Positions 21,061 to 30,865 of a stretch of DNA of 64,000 nt are shown here, piece by piece. Source of the stretch: Mangrovibacter plantisponsor (GTDB taxonomy: Bacteria; Pseudomonadota; Gammaproteobacteria; Enterobacterales; Enterobacteriaceae); assembly GCF_003182475.1 (NCBI RefSeq), contig NZ_QGTS01000010.1, positions 62,001-126,000 of the forward strand, written 5' to 3'. The notes under the pieces are model-generated. The model was not told the DNA's origin, ran no database searches, and was given only the letters and a program-made list of their open reading frames with translations. How positions within the stretch are numbered: position 1 is the stretch's first letter; the number at the start of each line of letters is the position of its first letter. The translations under genes were made by a program, and so were the position numbers.

Positions 21061-21555
21061 GTGAAATGCCAGTACATCATGAAAAGTGAGCGTTATCTCA
21101 AATCATACGCTATTCCCCTGCAGCACGGCATGCCCTGCAGAAAAAATTTAACATGTAATTTACTTTCACCCAGTTCCGCGAGGCCATACCACGAGGTTGC
21201 TATTGATCACAATCAGGAAAAACCGCAAAAAATAGATTGTGATCAATATCACAAAATACAAACAAACAACGCGTATTAAAACGTGATTAACATCACATTT
21301 ACATGCCGACTTTGCGTATTTTTAACGCATTGTGTTTTTTTTACACTGTTTTTTTGTGATCAAGATCACTCAATACCCCCATGCACACCCAGGAAAATAG
21401 TGATATTGATCACACAAATATCCGGTGACTGGACAGATTCGCGGTGAAGTGCCAGATTCGCGTCACTGAATCAATTCGGCGCTTACCTCTGCCGACACAG
21501 TTAACAATAAAACCCGGGTTGAATCCCAGCGCGTAAACAGAAGAAGGGGTGTTCT
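21061..21555 (+). promoter_or_regulatory. mtlA regulatory region with four CRP-type sites
   Basis: A 495-bp AT-rich, non-coding region. Four matches to TGTGA-N6-TCACA are visible: 21238-21253 (perfect), 21282-21297 (CGTGA/TCACA), 21355-21370 (TGTGA/TCACT) and 21399-21414 (AGTGA/TCACA). A fifth, weaker one is near 21202-21213. E. coli mtlA also has several CRP sites. The GAAGAAGGGG run just before the 21556 ATG is the ribosome binding site. Confidence 0.8.
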
Positions 21556-23481
21556 ATGTCATCCGATATCAAGATCAAGGTGCAAAGCTTTGGTCGTTTT
21601 CTCAGCAATATGGTAATGCCGAACATTGGCGCATTTATCGCCTGGGGTATTATCACTGCGTTGTTCATTCCGACAGGCTGGCTGCCTAACGAAACTATGG
21701 CAAAACTGGTAGGGCCGATGATCTCCTACCTGCTGCCATTGTTGATTGGTTACACCGGTGGCCGTTTGGTGGGCAATGAGCGTGGTGGTGTGGTGGGTGC
21801 GATTACCACCATGGGCGTGATTGTTGGCGCCGATATTCCGATGTTCCTTGGTGCAATGATTGCCGGCCCGTTGGGCGGTTACTGCATTAAAAAATTCGAT
21901 GGTTTCGTAGACGGTAAGATTCGTTCCGGCTTCGAAATGCTGGTGAACAACTTCTCTGCCGGTATCATTGGTATGTTACTGGCAATGCTGGCGTTCCTCG
22001 GCATTGGCCCGGCGGTTGAAGTGCTGTCTAAAGTGCTGGCTGCTGGCGTTAACTTCATGGTCGTGCACGACATGCTGCCGCTGGCGTCCATCTTTGTTGA
22101 ACCGGCAAAAATCCTGTTCCTCAACAACGCCATCAACCACGGTATCTTCTCACCGTTGGGTATCCAGCAATCTCATGAAATCGGGAAATCTATCTTCTTC
22201 CTGATTGAAGCCAACCCGGGCCCGGGTATGGGTATCCTGCTGGCGTACATGTTCTTCGGCCGTGGTAGTGCCAAACAGTCTGCTGGCGGTGCTGCTATCA
22301 TCCACTTCCTGGGTGGTATCCACGAAATTTATTTCCCGTATGTTCTGATGAACCCGCGTCTGCTGCTGGCTGTTATCCTCGGTGGTATGACTGGCGTGTT
22401 CACACTGACCGTGCTGCACGGCGGCCTGGTTTCTCCGGCATCTCCGGGTTCCATTCTGGCGGTACTGGCAATGACGCCGAAAGGCACATACTTCGCTAAC
22501 ATTGCTGCGATTTTCGCCGCCATGGCCGTTTCCTTCGTGATTGCTTCTATTCTGCTGAAAACCAGCAAAGTGAAAGAAGAAGACGACCTGGAAGCAGCAA
22601 CTGCACGTATGCATGACATGAAAGCACAGTCCAAAGGTGCTGGTGCGCCGCTGGCTGTGGGTGCAGGCCTGAGCAACGACCTGAGCCATGTGCGCAAAAT
22701 CATTGTTGCCTGTGACGCCGGTATGGGTTCCAGCGCAATGGGCGCGGGCGTGTTGCGTAAGAAAGTGCAGAATGCTGGTCTGAACCATATTTCTGTAACC
22801 AACTGTGCAATCAACAGCCTGCCAGACGATGTGGATATTGTGATTACGCACCGCGACCTGACAGAGCGCGCTATGCGCCAGGCTCCTCAGGCACAGCATA
22901 TTTCACTGACTAACTTCCTGGACAGCAGCCTGTATGCCAACCTCACTGACCGTTTGCTGGAATCCCAGCACCTGAGTGAGAAAGAAACCAAAGTGATGCA
23001 CAGCCTGGAAGACAGCTTCACCTCCAGTGAAGAAGGTCTGTTCCGCCTGGGTGCAGACAACGTGTTCCTTGGCCGCAAAGCTGCCACCAAAGAAGAAGCC
23101 ATTCGCTTTGCCGGTGAACAACTGGTGAAAGGAGGCTATGTCCAGCCAGAGTACGTTGAAGCCATGCTGGAACGTGAAAAACTGACCCCGACTTATCTGG
23201 GTGAGTCTATTGCAGTACCGCACGGTACAGTAGAAGCCAAAGACCGCGTTTTGAAAACCGGCGTGGTGTTCTGCCAGTATCCGGAAGGCGTGCGTTTTGG
23301 TGAAGAAGAAGATGATATCGCCCGTCTGGTTATCGGTATTGCTGCCCGCAATAACGAGCACATTCAGGTTATCACCAGCCTTACCAACGCACTGGATGAT
23401 GAGAGTGTGATTGAGCGCCTTGCTGCCACCACCAGTGTTCAGGAAGTACTGGACCTGCTGTCTGGCAAACAGGCTGCGTAA
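21556..23481 (+). CDS. mtlA: mannitol PTS permease EIICBA, MtlA
   Basis: 641-residue PTS enzyme II (637 in E. coli) that imports D-mannitol and releases mannitol 1-phosphate. Membrane EIIC domain (about residues 1-340; GGIHEIYFPYVLMNPR contains the conserved GGIHE motif), EIIB with the phospho-Cys386 in IVACDAGMGSS, and EIIA with the phospho-His556 in SIAVPHGT. First gene of the mtlADR operon, preceded by a cluster of CRP sites, so it is expected to be subject to catabolite control and MtlR repression. Confidence 0.98.
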   Translation: MSSDIKIKVQSFGRFLSNMVMPNIGAFIAWGIITALFIPTGWLPNETMAKLVGPMISYLLPLLIGYTGGRLVGNERGGVVGAITTMGVIVGADIPMFLGAMIAGPLGGYCIKKFDGFVDGKIRSGFEMLVNNFSAGIIGMLLAMLAFLGIGPAVEVLSKVLAAGVNFMVVHDMLPLASIFVEPAKILFLNNAINHGIFSPLGIQQSHEIGKSIFFLIEANPGPGMGILLAYMFFGRGSAKQSAGGAAIIHFLGGIHEIYFPYVLMNPRLLLAVILGGMTGVFTLTVLHGGLVSPASPGSILAVLAMTPKGTYFANIAAIFAAMAVSFVIASILLKTSKVKEEDDLEAATARMHDMKAQSKGAGAPLAVGAGLSNDLSHVRKIIVACDAGMGSSAMGAGVLRKKVQNAGLNHISVTNCAINSLPDDVDIVITHRDLTERAMRQAPQAQHISLTNFLDSSLYANLTDRLLESQHLSEKETKVMHSLEDSFTSSEEGLFRLGADNVFLGRKAATKEEAIRFAGEQLVKGGYVQPEYVEAMLEREKLTPTYLGESIAVPHGTVEAKDRVLKTGVVFCQYPEGVRFGEEEDDIARLVIGIAARNNEHIQVITSLTNALDDESVIERLAATTSVQEVLDLLSGKQAA

Positions 23482-23652
23482 TACTCGTATGCGGTGGTTC
23501 GCCGCCGCATACAGTACGCATCGCGCAACAGCCAACACCAGGTAAACGCGCAACAGATGCACCGCTGGCTATGGCACACCCCTTCGCCAGCACAAAGCAA
23601 CATAATAGCCTGAAGTGGCGTTACGCTACGGTGGCAATAAAAAACGTATCTC

Positions 23653-23674
23653 CCCTCTCCTTTACAGGAGAGGG
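23653..23674. repeat. hairpin repeat in the mtlA-mtlD gap
   Basis: A 9-bp perfect stem (CCCTCTCCT with AGGAGAGGG) and a 4-nt loop, followed by TTACGGTGAGG, in a 270-bp spacer. Its form resembles the dispersed CCCTCTCC...GGAGAGGG intergenic repeats common in enteric genomes. It could stabilise mtlA mRNA or reduce mtlD expression. Confidence 0.55.
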
Positions 23675-23751
23675 TTACGGTGAGGCGATGCCTGACTCAC
23701 GTAACTCACCTTAGCCCTCTTCGGGAGCCATAATTTAGAGAAGGTTTACAC

Positions 23752-24891
23752 ATGAAAGCATTACATTTCGGCGCAGGTAATATCGGTCGTGGCTTTATCG
23801 GCAAACTTCTGGCAGATGCCGGTATCAGCCTGACATTCGCAGATGTTAACCAGGTAGTACTGGATGCATTAAACGCACGCCACAGCTACCAGGTGCATGT
23901 TGTTGGCGAACAAAAGCAAATCGATACCGTTACCGGTGTGGATGCCGTCAGTAGCATCGGTGACGATGTAGTGAAACTGATTGCCAGTGTGGACCTGGTA
24001 ACTACCGCGGTAGGCCCACAAATTCTGGAGCGTATCGCACCAGCTATTGCCAAAGGCCTGGTGTTACGTAAAACCCAGGGTAACGATACCCCACTCAACA
24101 TTATCGCCTGTGAAAACATGGTGCGCGGCACCACGCAGTTGAAAGGCCATGTGTTCAATGCACTGGGTGGAGAGGACAAAGCCTGGGTAGAAAGCCACAT
24201 CGGCTTTGTTGACTCTGCCGTGGACCGTATTGTTCCCCCTTCCGAAGCCACCAATGACCCACTGGAAGTCACTGTTGAAACCTTCAGCGAATGGATTGTG
24301 GACAAAACCCAGTTCGTTGGCGAGCTGCCTGTCATCAAAGGAATGGAATTAACTGATAACCTGATGGCATTTGTTGAACGTAAGCTCTTCACGCTGAACA
24401 CCGGGCATGCTATAACCGCCTACCTTGGTCAAATGGCGGGTCACCAGACGATTCGTGATGCCATTCTTGACCCGGCAATCCGCGCTGTTGTGAAAGGCGC
24501 AATGGAAGAGAGCGGCGCGGTGCTCATCAAGCGTTACGGCTTTGATGCAGAGAAACACGCAGCCTATATCCAGAAAATCCTTGGTCGTTTTGAGAACCCG
24601 TATCTGAAAGATGATGTGGAACGTGTTGGCCGCCAGCCATTGCGTAAATTAAGTGCGGGTGACCGCCTGATCAAACCGCTGCTGGGGACGCTGGAATATG
24701 GTTTGCCCCACCCGAACCTGGTGAAAGGTATTGCAGCCGCAATGCACTACCACAGTGAACAGGACCCGCAAGCCCAGGAGTTGGCAAAATTACTGGCGGA
24801 AAAAGGCCCTCGCGCTGCCCTGGCAGACGTTTCCGGGCTCGATGCGAACAGCGATGTCGCCAATGATATCGTCGCCGCATTTAACGCCTGA
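23752..24891 (+). CDS. mtlD: mannitol-1-phosphate 5-dehydrogenase MtlD
   Basis: 379 residues (382 in E. coli). Oxidises mannitol 1-phosphate to fructose 6-phosphate with NAD. The N-terminal Rossmann motif is [11 protein letters not shown] (residues 7-17), and the polyol dehydrogenase C-terminal domain includes [19 protein letters not shown] with the conserved Lys and His. Second gene of mtlADR, 270 bp after mtlA. Confidence 0.97.
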   Translation: MKALHFGAGNIGRGFIGKLLADAGISLTFADVNQVVLDALNARHSYQVHVVGEQKQIDTVTGVDAVSSIGDDVVKLIASVDLVTTAVGPQILERIAPAIAKGLVLRKTQGNDTPLNIIACENMVRGTTQLKGHVFNALGGEDKAWVESHIGFVDSAVDRIVPPSEATNDPLEVTVETFSEWIVDKTQFVGELPVIKGMELTDNLMAFVERKLFTLNTGHAITAYLGQMAGHQTIRDAILDPAIRAVVKGAMEESGAVLIKRYGFDAEKHAAYIQKILGRFENPYLKDDVERVGRQPLRKLSAGDRLIKPLLGTLEYGLPHPNLVKGIAAAMHYHSEQDPQAQELAKLLAEKGPRAALADVSGLDANSDVANDIVAAFNA

Positions 24892-24937
24892 AGATGAAAT
24901 AACGGGCGCGGTCACGCGCCCTGGAAGATTGTCAGGT

Positions 24938-25480
24938 ATGCAGGCAAAGATGGAAGAACCACAGGCATTTGAAAACCGTGTGCTTGAGCGTCTGAATGCT
25001 GGCAAAACCGTAAGAAGTTTCTTGATAGCGGCCGTTGAGTTATTAACGGAAGCCGTCAATATTCTGGTGCTCCAGGTCTTTCGCAAAGACGATTATGCTG
25101 TGAAATACGCGGTGGAACCCTTGCTGCATGGCGATGGTCCGCTGGGCGATCTCGCGGTACGGTTAAAGCTGATTTATGGTCTGGGTGTACTGAACCGCCT
25201 GGAGTATGAAGACTGCGAACTACTTATTGCCCTGCGTGAAGAGCTGAACCACGATGGCAATGAGTACAGTTTTACTGATGACGAAATTCTCGGCCCGTTT
25301 GGTGAATTACACTGTGTTGCTGCACTACCTCCTGCGCCAGTGTTACTGGAAGGTGCCGATGCCAGCCTGCTGACCATGCAACGCCAGCGTTACCAGCAAA
25401 TGGTGCGGTCCACCATGGTGCTTTCGTTAACTGAGCTTATTTCCACCATTAGCCTGAAAAAAGCCTTTCAAAAAAAGTAA
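24938..25480 (+). CDS. mtlR: mannitol operon repressor MtlR
   Basis: About 180 residues from the ATG at 24938 (E. coli MtlR 195). The sequence AFENRVLERLNAGKTVRSFL and the C-terminal VRSTMVLSLTELIS are nearly identical to E. coli MtlR, the repressor of mtlADR. The start is uncertain: the open frame runs back into mtlD, and the E. coli protein begins about 15 codons before the residue matching Met24938, where this sequence has no ATG, GTG or TTG in frame. Third gene of the operon, 46 bp after mtlD. Confidence 0.93.
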   Translation: MQAKMEEPQAFENRVLERLNAGKTVRSFLIAAVELLTEAVNILVLQVFRKDDYAVKYAVEPLLHGDGPLGDLAVRLKLIYGLGVLNRLEYEDCELLIALREELNHDGNEYSFTDDEILGPFGELHCVAALPPAPVLLEGADASLLTMQRQRYQQMVRSTMVLSLTELISTISLKKAFQKK

Positions 25481-25612
25481 TATCTTTGCGGCTCAACTGC
25501 GCCGCAACACCTGCGCCACTTCACCGTTCTCCCGCTCCCTTGCGCCATAACAGGCAGCTTGTGCGGAAATAGTGTATTCTTGCCACAAACCAGACAGCCC
25601 TGAGTAAGCAAC

Positions 25613-25975
25613 ATGAAAGATGTAGAAAAAAACGAAATCAAGCGCCTGAGCGACCGCCTCGACGCCATTAACCACCAGCAGGCCAGTCTTTCTCTGGTCA
25701 ACGATGCTGAGAAATACAGTGAACTGGCGGCAGAAAAAGAGACACTGGAAACTGAAATAGCCCGGTTACACCAGGTGGTTAACCAAAAGCTGAGCAAAGA
25801 AGCCCAGAAACTACTGGGTATGCCGTTTCGCCGTGAAATCACCAAAAAAGAACAGGCAGATATGGGCAAACTCAAAAAAAGCGCCCGGGGCCTGGTGGTT
25901 GTGCACCCAATGACGGCACTTGGCCGTGAAATGGGCCTGAAAGCGATGACCGGTTTCTCCCGCACTGAATTCTAA
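25613..25975 (+). CDS. yibL: YibL family protein (DUF2810)
   Basis: 120-residue hydrophilic protein with an N-terminal coiled-coil-like region ([18 protein letters not shown], then [16 protein letters not shown]) and a basic C-terminus ([18 protein letters not shown]). Matches E. coli YibL in length and position between mtlR and lldP. YibL is reported to associate with ribosomes, but its function is not defined. A strong hairpin follows it. Confidence 0.93.
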   Translation: MKDVEKNEIKRLSDRLDAINHQQASLSLVNDAEKYSELAAEKETLETEIARLHQVVNQKLSKEAQKLLGMPFRREITKKEQADMGKLKKSARGLVVVHPMTALGREMGLKAMTGFSRTEF

Positions 25976-25981
25976 GTTATC

Positions 25982-26014
25982 TGCCCACTCTGTCCTGCAT
26001 GGAGTGGGCGTTTT
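25982..26014 (+). terminator. intrinsic terminator of yibL
   Basis: A stem pairing GCCCACTC with GAGTGGGC is followed directly by GTTTTGG, a short U tract. It lies 7 bp after the yibL stop. Confidence 0.75.
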
Positions 26015-26025
26015 GGTCCTACCAA
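26013..26025. promoter_or_regulatory. LldR operator O1 (upstream)
   Basis: TTGGTCCTACCAA is a perfect palindrome of the FadR-subfamily GntR type (TTGGT-N3-ACCAA). Its centre lies 125 bp upstream of a second site at 26138-26150, close to the O1-O2 spacing of the E. coli lld promoter, where LldR loops DNA. Confidence 0.75.
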
Positions 26026-26137
26026 TCCTCCCTGAATATTCTCTCCTCTTCACATAAGCCAAAAAACTGTCGCAATAGCGTTGCTTTCCGTTAACACAAG
26101 GTTAACTATTTATTGGCATTTAACCTACAACCCTACA

Positions 26138-26150
26138 TTGGTGGGACCAC
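26138..26150. promoter_or_regulatory. LldR operator O2 (promoter-proximal)
   Basis: TTGGTGGGACCAC matches TTGGT-N3-ACCAA in 9 of its 10 fixed positions. It is 81 bp before the lldP start and pairs with the perfect site at 26013-26025. Confidence 0.65.
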
Positions 26151-26230
26151 TTTTACAAAAAGCGTAACCAGCATCACTGGGTAAAACGCGAGCCTGAAGG
26201 CAAAAAAGGGGTTCCCGGGAGACACCTGCA

Positions 26231-27886
26231 ATGCATCTATGGCATCAGAACTACGACCCTGCAGGCAATATCTGGCTGTCCAGCCTGATAGCCGCGCTGC
26301 CGATTCTGTTTTTCTTCTTCGCTCTGATAAAACTCAAAATGAAAGGCTACCAGGCGGCAACATTCACTGTGGTGATTGCCCTGGTCGTGGCGCTGTTTTT
26401 CTACCGGATGCCCGTTGACCGGGCGCTTGCTTCGGTGGGATATGGTTTCTTCTATGGCCTGTGGCCAATTGCCTGGATAATTATCGCCGCAGTATTTGTG
26501 TACCGTATTTCTGAAAAAACCGGCCAGTTCGATATTATCCGGGCCTCGATTCTCTCCATCACACCAGATCAGCGCCTGCAAATGCTGATTGTTGGTTTCT
26601 CCTTCGGTGCGTTTCTGGAAGGGGCTGCCGGGTTTGGCGCACCTGTCGCCATTACCGCAGCATTGCTGGTTGGGCTGGGGTTTAACCCACTGTATGCGGC
26701 AGGCCTGTGCCTGATTGTTAACACCGCCCCGGTAGCATTTGGCGCGATGGGCATTCCAATTCTGGTTGCCGGCCAGGTAACCGGGCTGGACAGTTTCCAT
26801 ATCGGCCAGATGGTGGGCCGCCAGTTACCTTTCCTGACCATTATTGTGCTGTTCTGGATTATGGCGATTATGGATGGCTGGCGCGGTATTAAAGAGACCT
26901 GGCCTGCTGTTGTGGTAGCCGGTGGGTCATTTGCTGTTGCCCAGTTCCTGAGTTCTAACCTGCTGGGCCCGGAATTGCCGGATATCATCTCTTCACTGGT
27001 ATCGCTGGTGTGCCTGACGCTGTTTTTGCGCCGCTGGAAACCTGCCCGCATTTTCCGCTTCGGCGATGTGTCTGCCGCTGTTGTAGACCAGACACTGGCT
27101 CGCAAGAATTATACCCGTGGCCAGGTGATTCGTGCCTGGACCCCGTTTCTGTTTTTAACCGCGACCGTAACACTGTGGAGCATTCCGCCCTTTAAAGCCC
27201 TGTTTGCAGCCGATGGCGCACTGGCACACTGGATGGTCAAAATTTCTGTCCCGTTTCTGGATAACCTGGTGGCACGTATGCCACCCGTTGTGGCCAGCAG
27301 CACCCCTTACCCGGCGGTGTTTAAATTTGATTACTTGTCTGCCACCGGCACTGCCATTTTGTTCGCCGCGTTGCTCTCTATTATCTGGCTGAAAATGAAG
27401 CCACGCGCAGCACTGGCAACCTTCAACGAAACGGTGCGCGACCTGTTGCTCCCGATTTACTCCATTGGGATGGTACTGGCTTTCGCATTTATCTCGAATT
27501 ACTCGGGCTTGTCGTCCACCCTGGCACTGGCACTCGCCCACACCGGGCCTGCCTTCACCTTCTTTTCACCCTTTTTGGGCTGGCTTGGTGTGTTCCTGAC
27601 AGGCTCAGACACTTCATCCAATGCCCTGTTTGCCGCATTACAGGCAACGGCGGCCCAGCAAATTGGCGTCTCTGACTTGTTAATGGTGACAGCCAATACT
27701 ACTGGCGGTGTTACGGGCAAGATGATCTCGCCGCAATCCATCGCCATTGCCTGTGCGGCAGTGGGCCTGGTGGGTAAAGAAGCTGACCTGTTCCGCTTCA
27801 CGGTGAAACACAGCCTGATTTTCACCTGCATGGTGGGCGTGATTACCACACTGCAGGCTTATGTCTTAACCTGGATGATTCCATGA
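26231..27886 (+). CDS. lldP: L-lactate permease LldP
   Basis: 551 residues, exactly the E. coli length. Lactate:H+ symporter of the LctP family with about 14 hydrophobic helices. Conserved elements are [18 protein letters not shown] at the N-terminus, [21 protein letters not shown], and [11 protein letters not shown]. Its stop overlaps the lldR ATG (ATGA). Preceded by two LldR-type operators. Confidence 0.97.
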   Translation: MHLWHQNYDPAGNIWLSSLIAALPILFFFFALIKLKMKGYQAATFTVVIALVVALFFYRMPVDRALASVGYGFFYGLWPIAWIIIAAVFVYRISEKTGQFDIIRASILSITPDQRLQMLIVGFSFGAFLEGAAGFGAPVAITAALLVGLGFNPLYAAGLCLIVNTAPVAFGAMGIPILVAGQVTGLDSFHIGQMVGRQLPFLTIIVLFWIMAIMDGWRGIKETWPAVVVAGGSFAVAQFLSSNLLGPELPDIISSLVSLVCLTLFLRRWKPARIFRFGDVSAAVVDQTLARKNYTRGQVIRAWTPFLFLTATVTLWSIPPFKALFAADGALAHWMVKISVPFLDNLVARMPPVVASSTPYPAVFKFDYLSATGTAILFAALLSIIWLKMKPRAALATFNETVRDLLLPIYSIGMVLAFAFISNYSGLSSTLALALAHTGPAFTFFSPFLGWLGVFLTGSDTSSNALFAALQATAAQQIGVSDLLMVTANTTGGVTGKMISPQSIAIACAAVGLVGKEADLFRFTVKHSLIFTCMVGVITTLQAYVLTWMIP

Positions 27887-28671
27887 CGTTAGTTTTACCC
27901 CGCCGCGCCGGGCAACTGGTTGAACGCCTGCGCGGTTATATTCGTGAACACCAACTGGAAGCGGGCATGCGTTTGCCCGCGGAACGCCAGCTGGCGGTTG
28001 AACTGGGTGTTTCGCGCAATTCCCTGCGCGAAGCACTGCAAATGCTGATTAGTGAAGGCCTGCTGTTAAGCAGGCGCGGGGGCGGTACCTTTATTCGCTA
28101 TCAACTTGAGCCCTGGTCTGAGCAACGTATTGTGCAACCCATTCGCCACCTGATGGCCGATGACCCGGACTACCGTTACGATATTCTGGAGGCCCGTTAC
28201 GCTATTGAAGCCAGTACCGCCTGGCACGCAGCAATGCGGGCAACACCTGCCGATAAAGAACGCCTGCAATACTGTTTTGACGCCACGCTACAATTTAGAG
28301 AGAGCGATGCCCCAAATCTTGCAGCCCAGGCAGACCTGCGCTTTCACCTTGCCGTGGCAGAAGCGTCGCACAACGTTGTGTTGCTGCAAACCATGCGGGG
28401 CTTTTTCGATTTACTGCAATCTTCGGTGATGCAAAGCCGCCAGCGGATGTACACCCACCCGCCGATTTTCGCCCAGTTAACAGAGCAGCATCAGATGATG
28501 CTGGGCGCCATTCTGCAGGGTGACGCGGAAGCTGCGCGCAAAGCCGCCACTCACCATTTAGGCTTCGTGCATACCACTATTAAACAGCTGGATGAAGACG
28601 AAGCCCGTCAGGCACGGGTTACCCGCCTGCCTGATACCGACACTGATTATCCCAGGGAGAATGAAGCATGA
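27883..28671 (+). CDS. lldR: L-lactate-responsive regulator LldR
   Basis: 262-residue GntR-family (FadR subfamily) regulator. The N-terminal winged HTH ([22 protein letters not shown] to [12 protein letters not shown]) is followed by the helical FCD ligand domain with the metal-binding pattern including [14 protein letters not shown] and [10 protein letters not shown]. Represses, or when L-lactate is bound activates, lldPRD through the paired operators upstream of lldP. Overlaps lldP and lldD by 4 bp on each side. Confidence 0.96.
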   Translation: MTLVLPRRAGQLVERLRGYIREHQLEAGMRLPAERQLAVELGVSRNSLREALQMLISEGLLLSRRGGGTFIRYQLEPWSEQRIVQPIRHLMADDPDYRYDILEARYAIEASTAWHAAMRATPADKERLQYCFDATLQFRESDAPNLAAQADLRFHLAVAEASHNVVLLQTMRGFFDLLQSSVMQSRQRMYTHPPIFAQLTEQHQMMLGAILQGDAEAARKAATHHLGFVHTTIKQLDEDEARQARVTRLPDTDTDYPRENEA

Positions 28672-29858
28672 TTATTTCCGCCGCCAGCGACTATCGCGCC
28701 GCCGCGCAACGCAAACTACCCCCATTTCTGTTTCACTATATTGATGGTGGGGCCTACGCAGAGCACACACTCAAACGCAATGTCACAGACTTATCGGACG
28801 TCGCCCTACGCCAGCGGGTACTGAACAATATGGCTGAACTGAGCCTTGAAACGAAACTGTTCAACGAGACCCTCAGCATGCCAGTCGCCCTTGGCCCGGT
28901 GGGCTTGTGTGGCATGTATGCCCGGCGTGGCGAAGTTCAGGCAGCGCGCGCGGCAGCGGCACATGGCATTCCGTTTACGCTTTCCACCGTTTCAGTGTGC
29001 CCTATTGAAGAAGTCACCCCGGCGATTAACCGGCCAATGTGGTTCCAGTTGTATGTGTTAAAAGACCGCGGCTTTATGCGTAATGCTTTGGAGCGAGCCA
29101 AAGCTGCAGGCTGCACCACGCTGGTGTTCACCGTAGATATGCCAACACCTGGTGCGCGCTACCGAGATGCCCACTCAGGTATGAGCGGCCCCCATGCTGC
29201 ATTGCGCCGCTACTGGCAGGCGGTAACACACCCGTCCTGGTCGTGGGATGTCGGCTTGTTTGGCCGCCCTCATGATTTAGGAAATATTTCTGCTTATCTG
29301 GGCAAACCCACGGGCCTGGAAGATTATATTGGCTGGCTGGCAAAAAATTTCGACCCGTCAATTTGCTGGAAAGACCTGGAGTGGATCCGTGAGTTCTGGG
29401 ATGGCCCAATGGTTATCAAAGGGATCCTCGACCCGGACGATGCCCGTGACGCAGTACGTTTTGGTGCCGATGGCATTGTGGTTTCTAACCATGGCGGACG
29501 CCAACTGGATGGCGTGCTCTCTTCAGCCCGCGCCCTGCCCGCCATTGCCGATGCGGTAAAAGGGGATATCACTATTCTGGCCGACAGTGGCATTCGCAGT
29601 GGTCTGGATGTAGTACGCATGATTGCGCTGGGTGCCGACAGTACCTTGCTGGGGCGCGCTTATCTGTATGCGCTGGCAACCCACGGCGAAGCGGGTGTGG
29701 CAAACCTGTTGCAGTTGATTGAAAAAGAGATGCGGGTTGCCATGACACTGACTGGTGCCAACACCATCAAGGATATCAGCCGCGATTCACTGGTGCAGGC
29801 TGGTGCGGAAATCCGCCATACGTTCAGTAGTGTGCCCCACCACCCGGATGCCGCCTGA
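28668..29858 (+). CDS. lldD: L-lactate dehydrogenase (quinone) LldD
   Basis: 396 residues, the E. coli length. FMN-dependent alpha-hydroxy-acid dehydrogenase on the inner membrane that oxidises L-lactate to pyruvate and passes electrons to quinone. The catalytic His275 sits in [12 protein letters not shown], with the FMN-binding [14 protein letters not shown] and the substrate Tyr in FHYIDGGAY also visible. Last gene of lldPRD. In E. coli trmL and cysE follow; here the neighbour is yiiM, a synteny break. Confidence 0.97.
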   Translation: MIISAASDYRAAAQRKLPPFLFHYIDGGAYAEHTLKRNVTDLSDVALRQRVLNNMAELSLETKLFNETLSMPVALGPVGLCGMYARRGEVQAARAAAAHGIPFTLSTVSVCPIEEVTPAINRPMWFQLYVLKDRGFMRNALERAKAAGCTTLVFTVDMPTPGARYRDAHSGMSGPHAALRRYWQAVTHPSWSWDVGLFGRPHDLGNISAYLGKPTGLEDYIGWLAKNFDPSICWKDLEWIREFWDGPMVIKGILDPDDARDAVRFGADGIVVSNHGGRQLDGVLSSARALPAIADAVKGDITILADSGIRSGLDVVRMIALGADSTLLGRAYLYALATHGEAGVANLLQLIEKEMRVAMTLTGANTIKDISRDSLVQAGAEIRHTFSSVPHHPDAA

Positions 29859-29873
29859 TACTCACCTTTTCCA

Positions 29874-29893
29874 AAGCGCCCGCACCGGGCGCT
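29874..29893. terminator. possible terminator after lldD
   Basis: A stem pairing AAGCGCCCG with CGGGCGCTT and a tiny loop lies 16 bp past the lldD stop, between two convergent genes. U tract is weak. Confidence 0.5.
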
Positions 29894-29958
29894 TGAGTCT
29901 GATGACAAACCTCATGCCCACTCCGGGCGCTTATCAGCTACAACATCCCCCACTGATT

Positions 29959-30639
29959 TCAGCTTTTCTTACCCCACAAACGGCGCGAGAAGTCTTCAAT
30001 CTTTCCTGTCAGGCGGCGTTTTTGCAGGGTGTTCGTCCAGGAGGCAGACAACCCGGCAGCACTTAGCAACAGGTGGTACTGTTCATCATCGAACGGCATA
30101 TGCCAGGCAATGGCTGCGGCCTGGTAGACCGAGATATCACTCACGCGAGAGACCAGTTCCAGCGGCTTATCCGTATACACTTTTCCGGGGCTGACCACAC
30201 GATACAACCAGCCACAGCGCCCGGTTTCCTGTATTTGCCGGGAAAAGTCGCTAATGCCGAAGTGAAAGTTCAGTTTAAAACATGGCGAACGGGGCTGCGT
30301 GACCTGAATCAGCGTATCACCCCAGCAAAAAATATCGCCAATGTGCACATTGCGCTCGGTCAGCCCGGTGGTGGAAAGGTTTTCGCCCAGAGCCGGTGGC
30401 GCGAACACACCGGCCTGTTCCGGGAAAGACTGAGCCCAGGCTTCATAATGCTCCCGGGGGTAGTGGCACAACGCCCGGTCTGGCCCGCCGTGAATACCAA
30501 CCTCTGCCTGGCTGTCGCCTTCCAGGCCCAAAGGAGTCAGTAATAGTTCACCTTCACGCTGGTATTTGGCAATCGCACTGGGGCGGCTGCCGGGGTAATC
30601 CTTGATGGTGCCGGTATAAACCTGAACGGGGTAACGCAT
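29959..30639 (-). CDS. yiiM: MOSC-domain protein YiiM
   Basis: 226 residues (224 in E. coli). MOSC domain of the molybdenum-cofactor-sulfurase C-terminal type, with EGDSQAEVGIHGGPDRALCH, the conserved Cys in QPRSPCFKLN, and GENLSTTGLTE. E. coli YiiM reduces N-hydroxylated bases using molybdenum cofactor. The ATG at 30639 follows GGAGAG and matches MRYPV of E. coli; the longer frame to 30741 is not homologous. Its promoter region abuts the long repeat cluster. Confidence 0.94.
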   Translation of the reverse strand: MRYPVQVYTGTIKDYPGSRPSAIAKYQREGELLLTPLGLEGDSQAEVGIHGGPDRALCHYPREHYEAWAQSFPEQAGVFAPPALGENLSTTGLTERNVHIGDIFCWGDTLIQVTQPRSPCFKLNFHFGISDFSRQIQETGRCGWLYRVVSPGKVYTDKPLELVSRVSDISVYQAAAIAWHMPFDDEQYHLLLSAAGLSASWTNTLQKRRLTGKIEDFSRRLWGKKS

Positions 30640-30737
30640 ACTACTCTCCTTGCAAACACGGGCGGTCTTCACAAAGGCTCGCTTGTCAGGTGATGGATTG
30701 CAACAGGAATTTAGTGGGGGATTGTTCTGGGGGGTTT

Positions 30738-30865
30738 GCACTGATGCCAGTGTGGTGAACTTTTCACTGTGGCTGTGTGGTGAAAATTCCGTTCACTTGC
30801 AGTGTGGTTGTTTCCGTTCACTTTTCACTGGGTCAGTGTGGTGAAAGTTCCGTTCACTTGAAGTG
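30738..30865 (+). repeat. iteron-like block at the left edge of repeat cluster A
   Basis: Short direct repeats built on TTCCGTTCAC at 30787-30796, 30812-30821 and 30848-30857, interleaved with CAGTGTGG and TTCACTG variants; the first two are 25 bp apart. The same 25-bp unit recurs on the minus strand at 46216-46250. The spacing resembles protein-binding iterons, but no initiator-like gene is present. Confidence 0.7.

Noticed and set aside
24731-24937. N-terminal extension of mtlR
   Set aside because: It lies over mtlD in another frame and matches no MtlR sequence.
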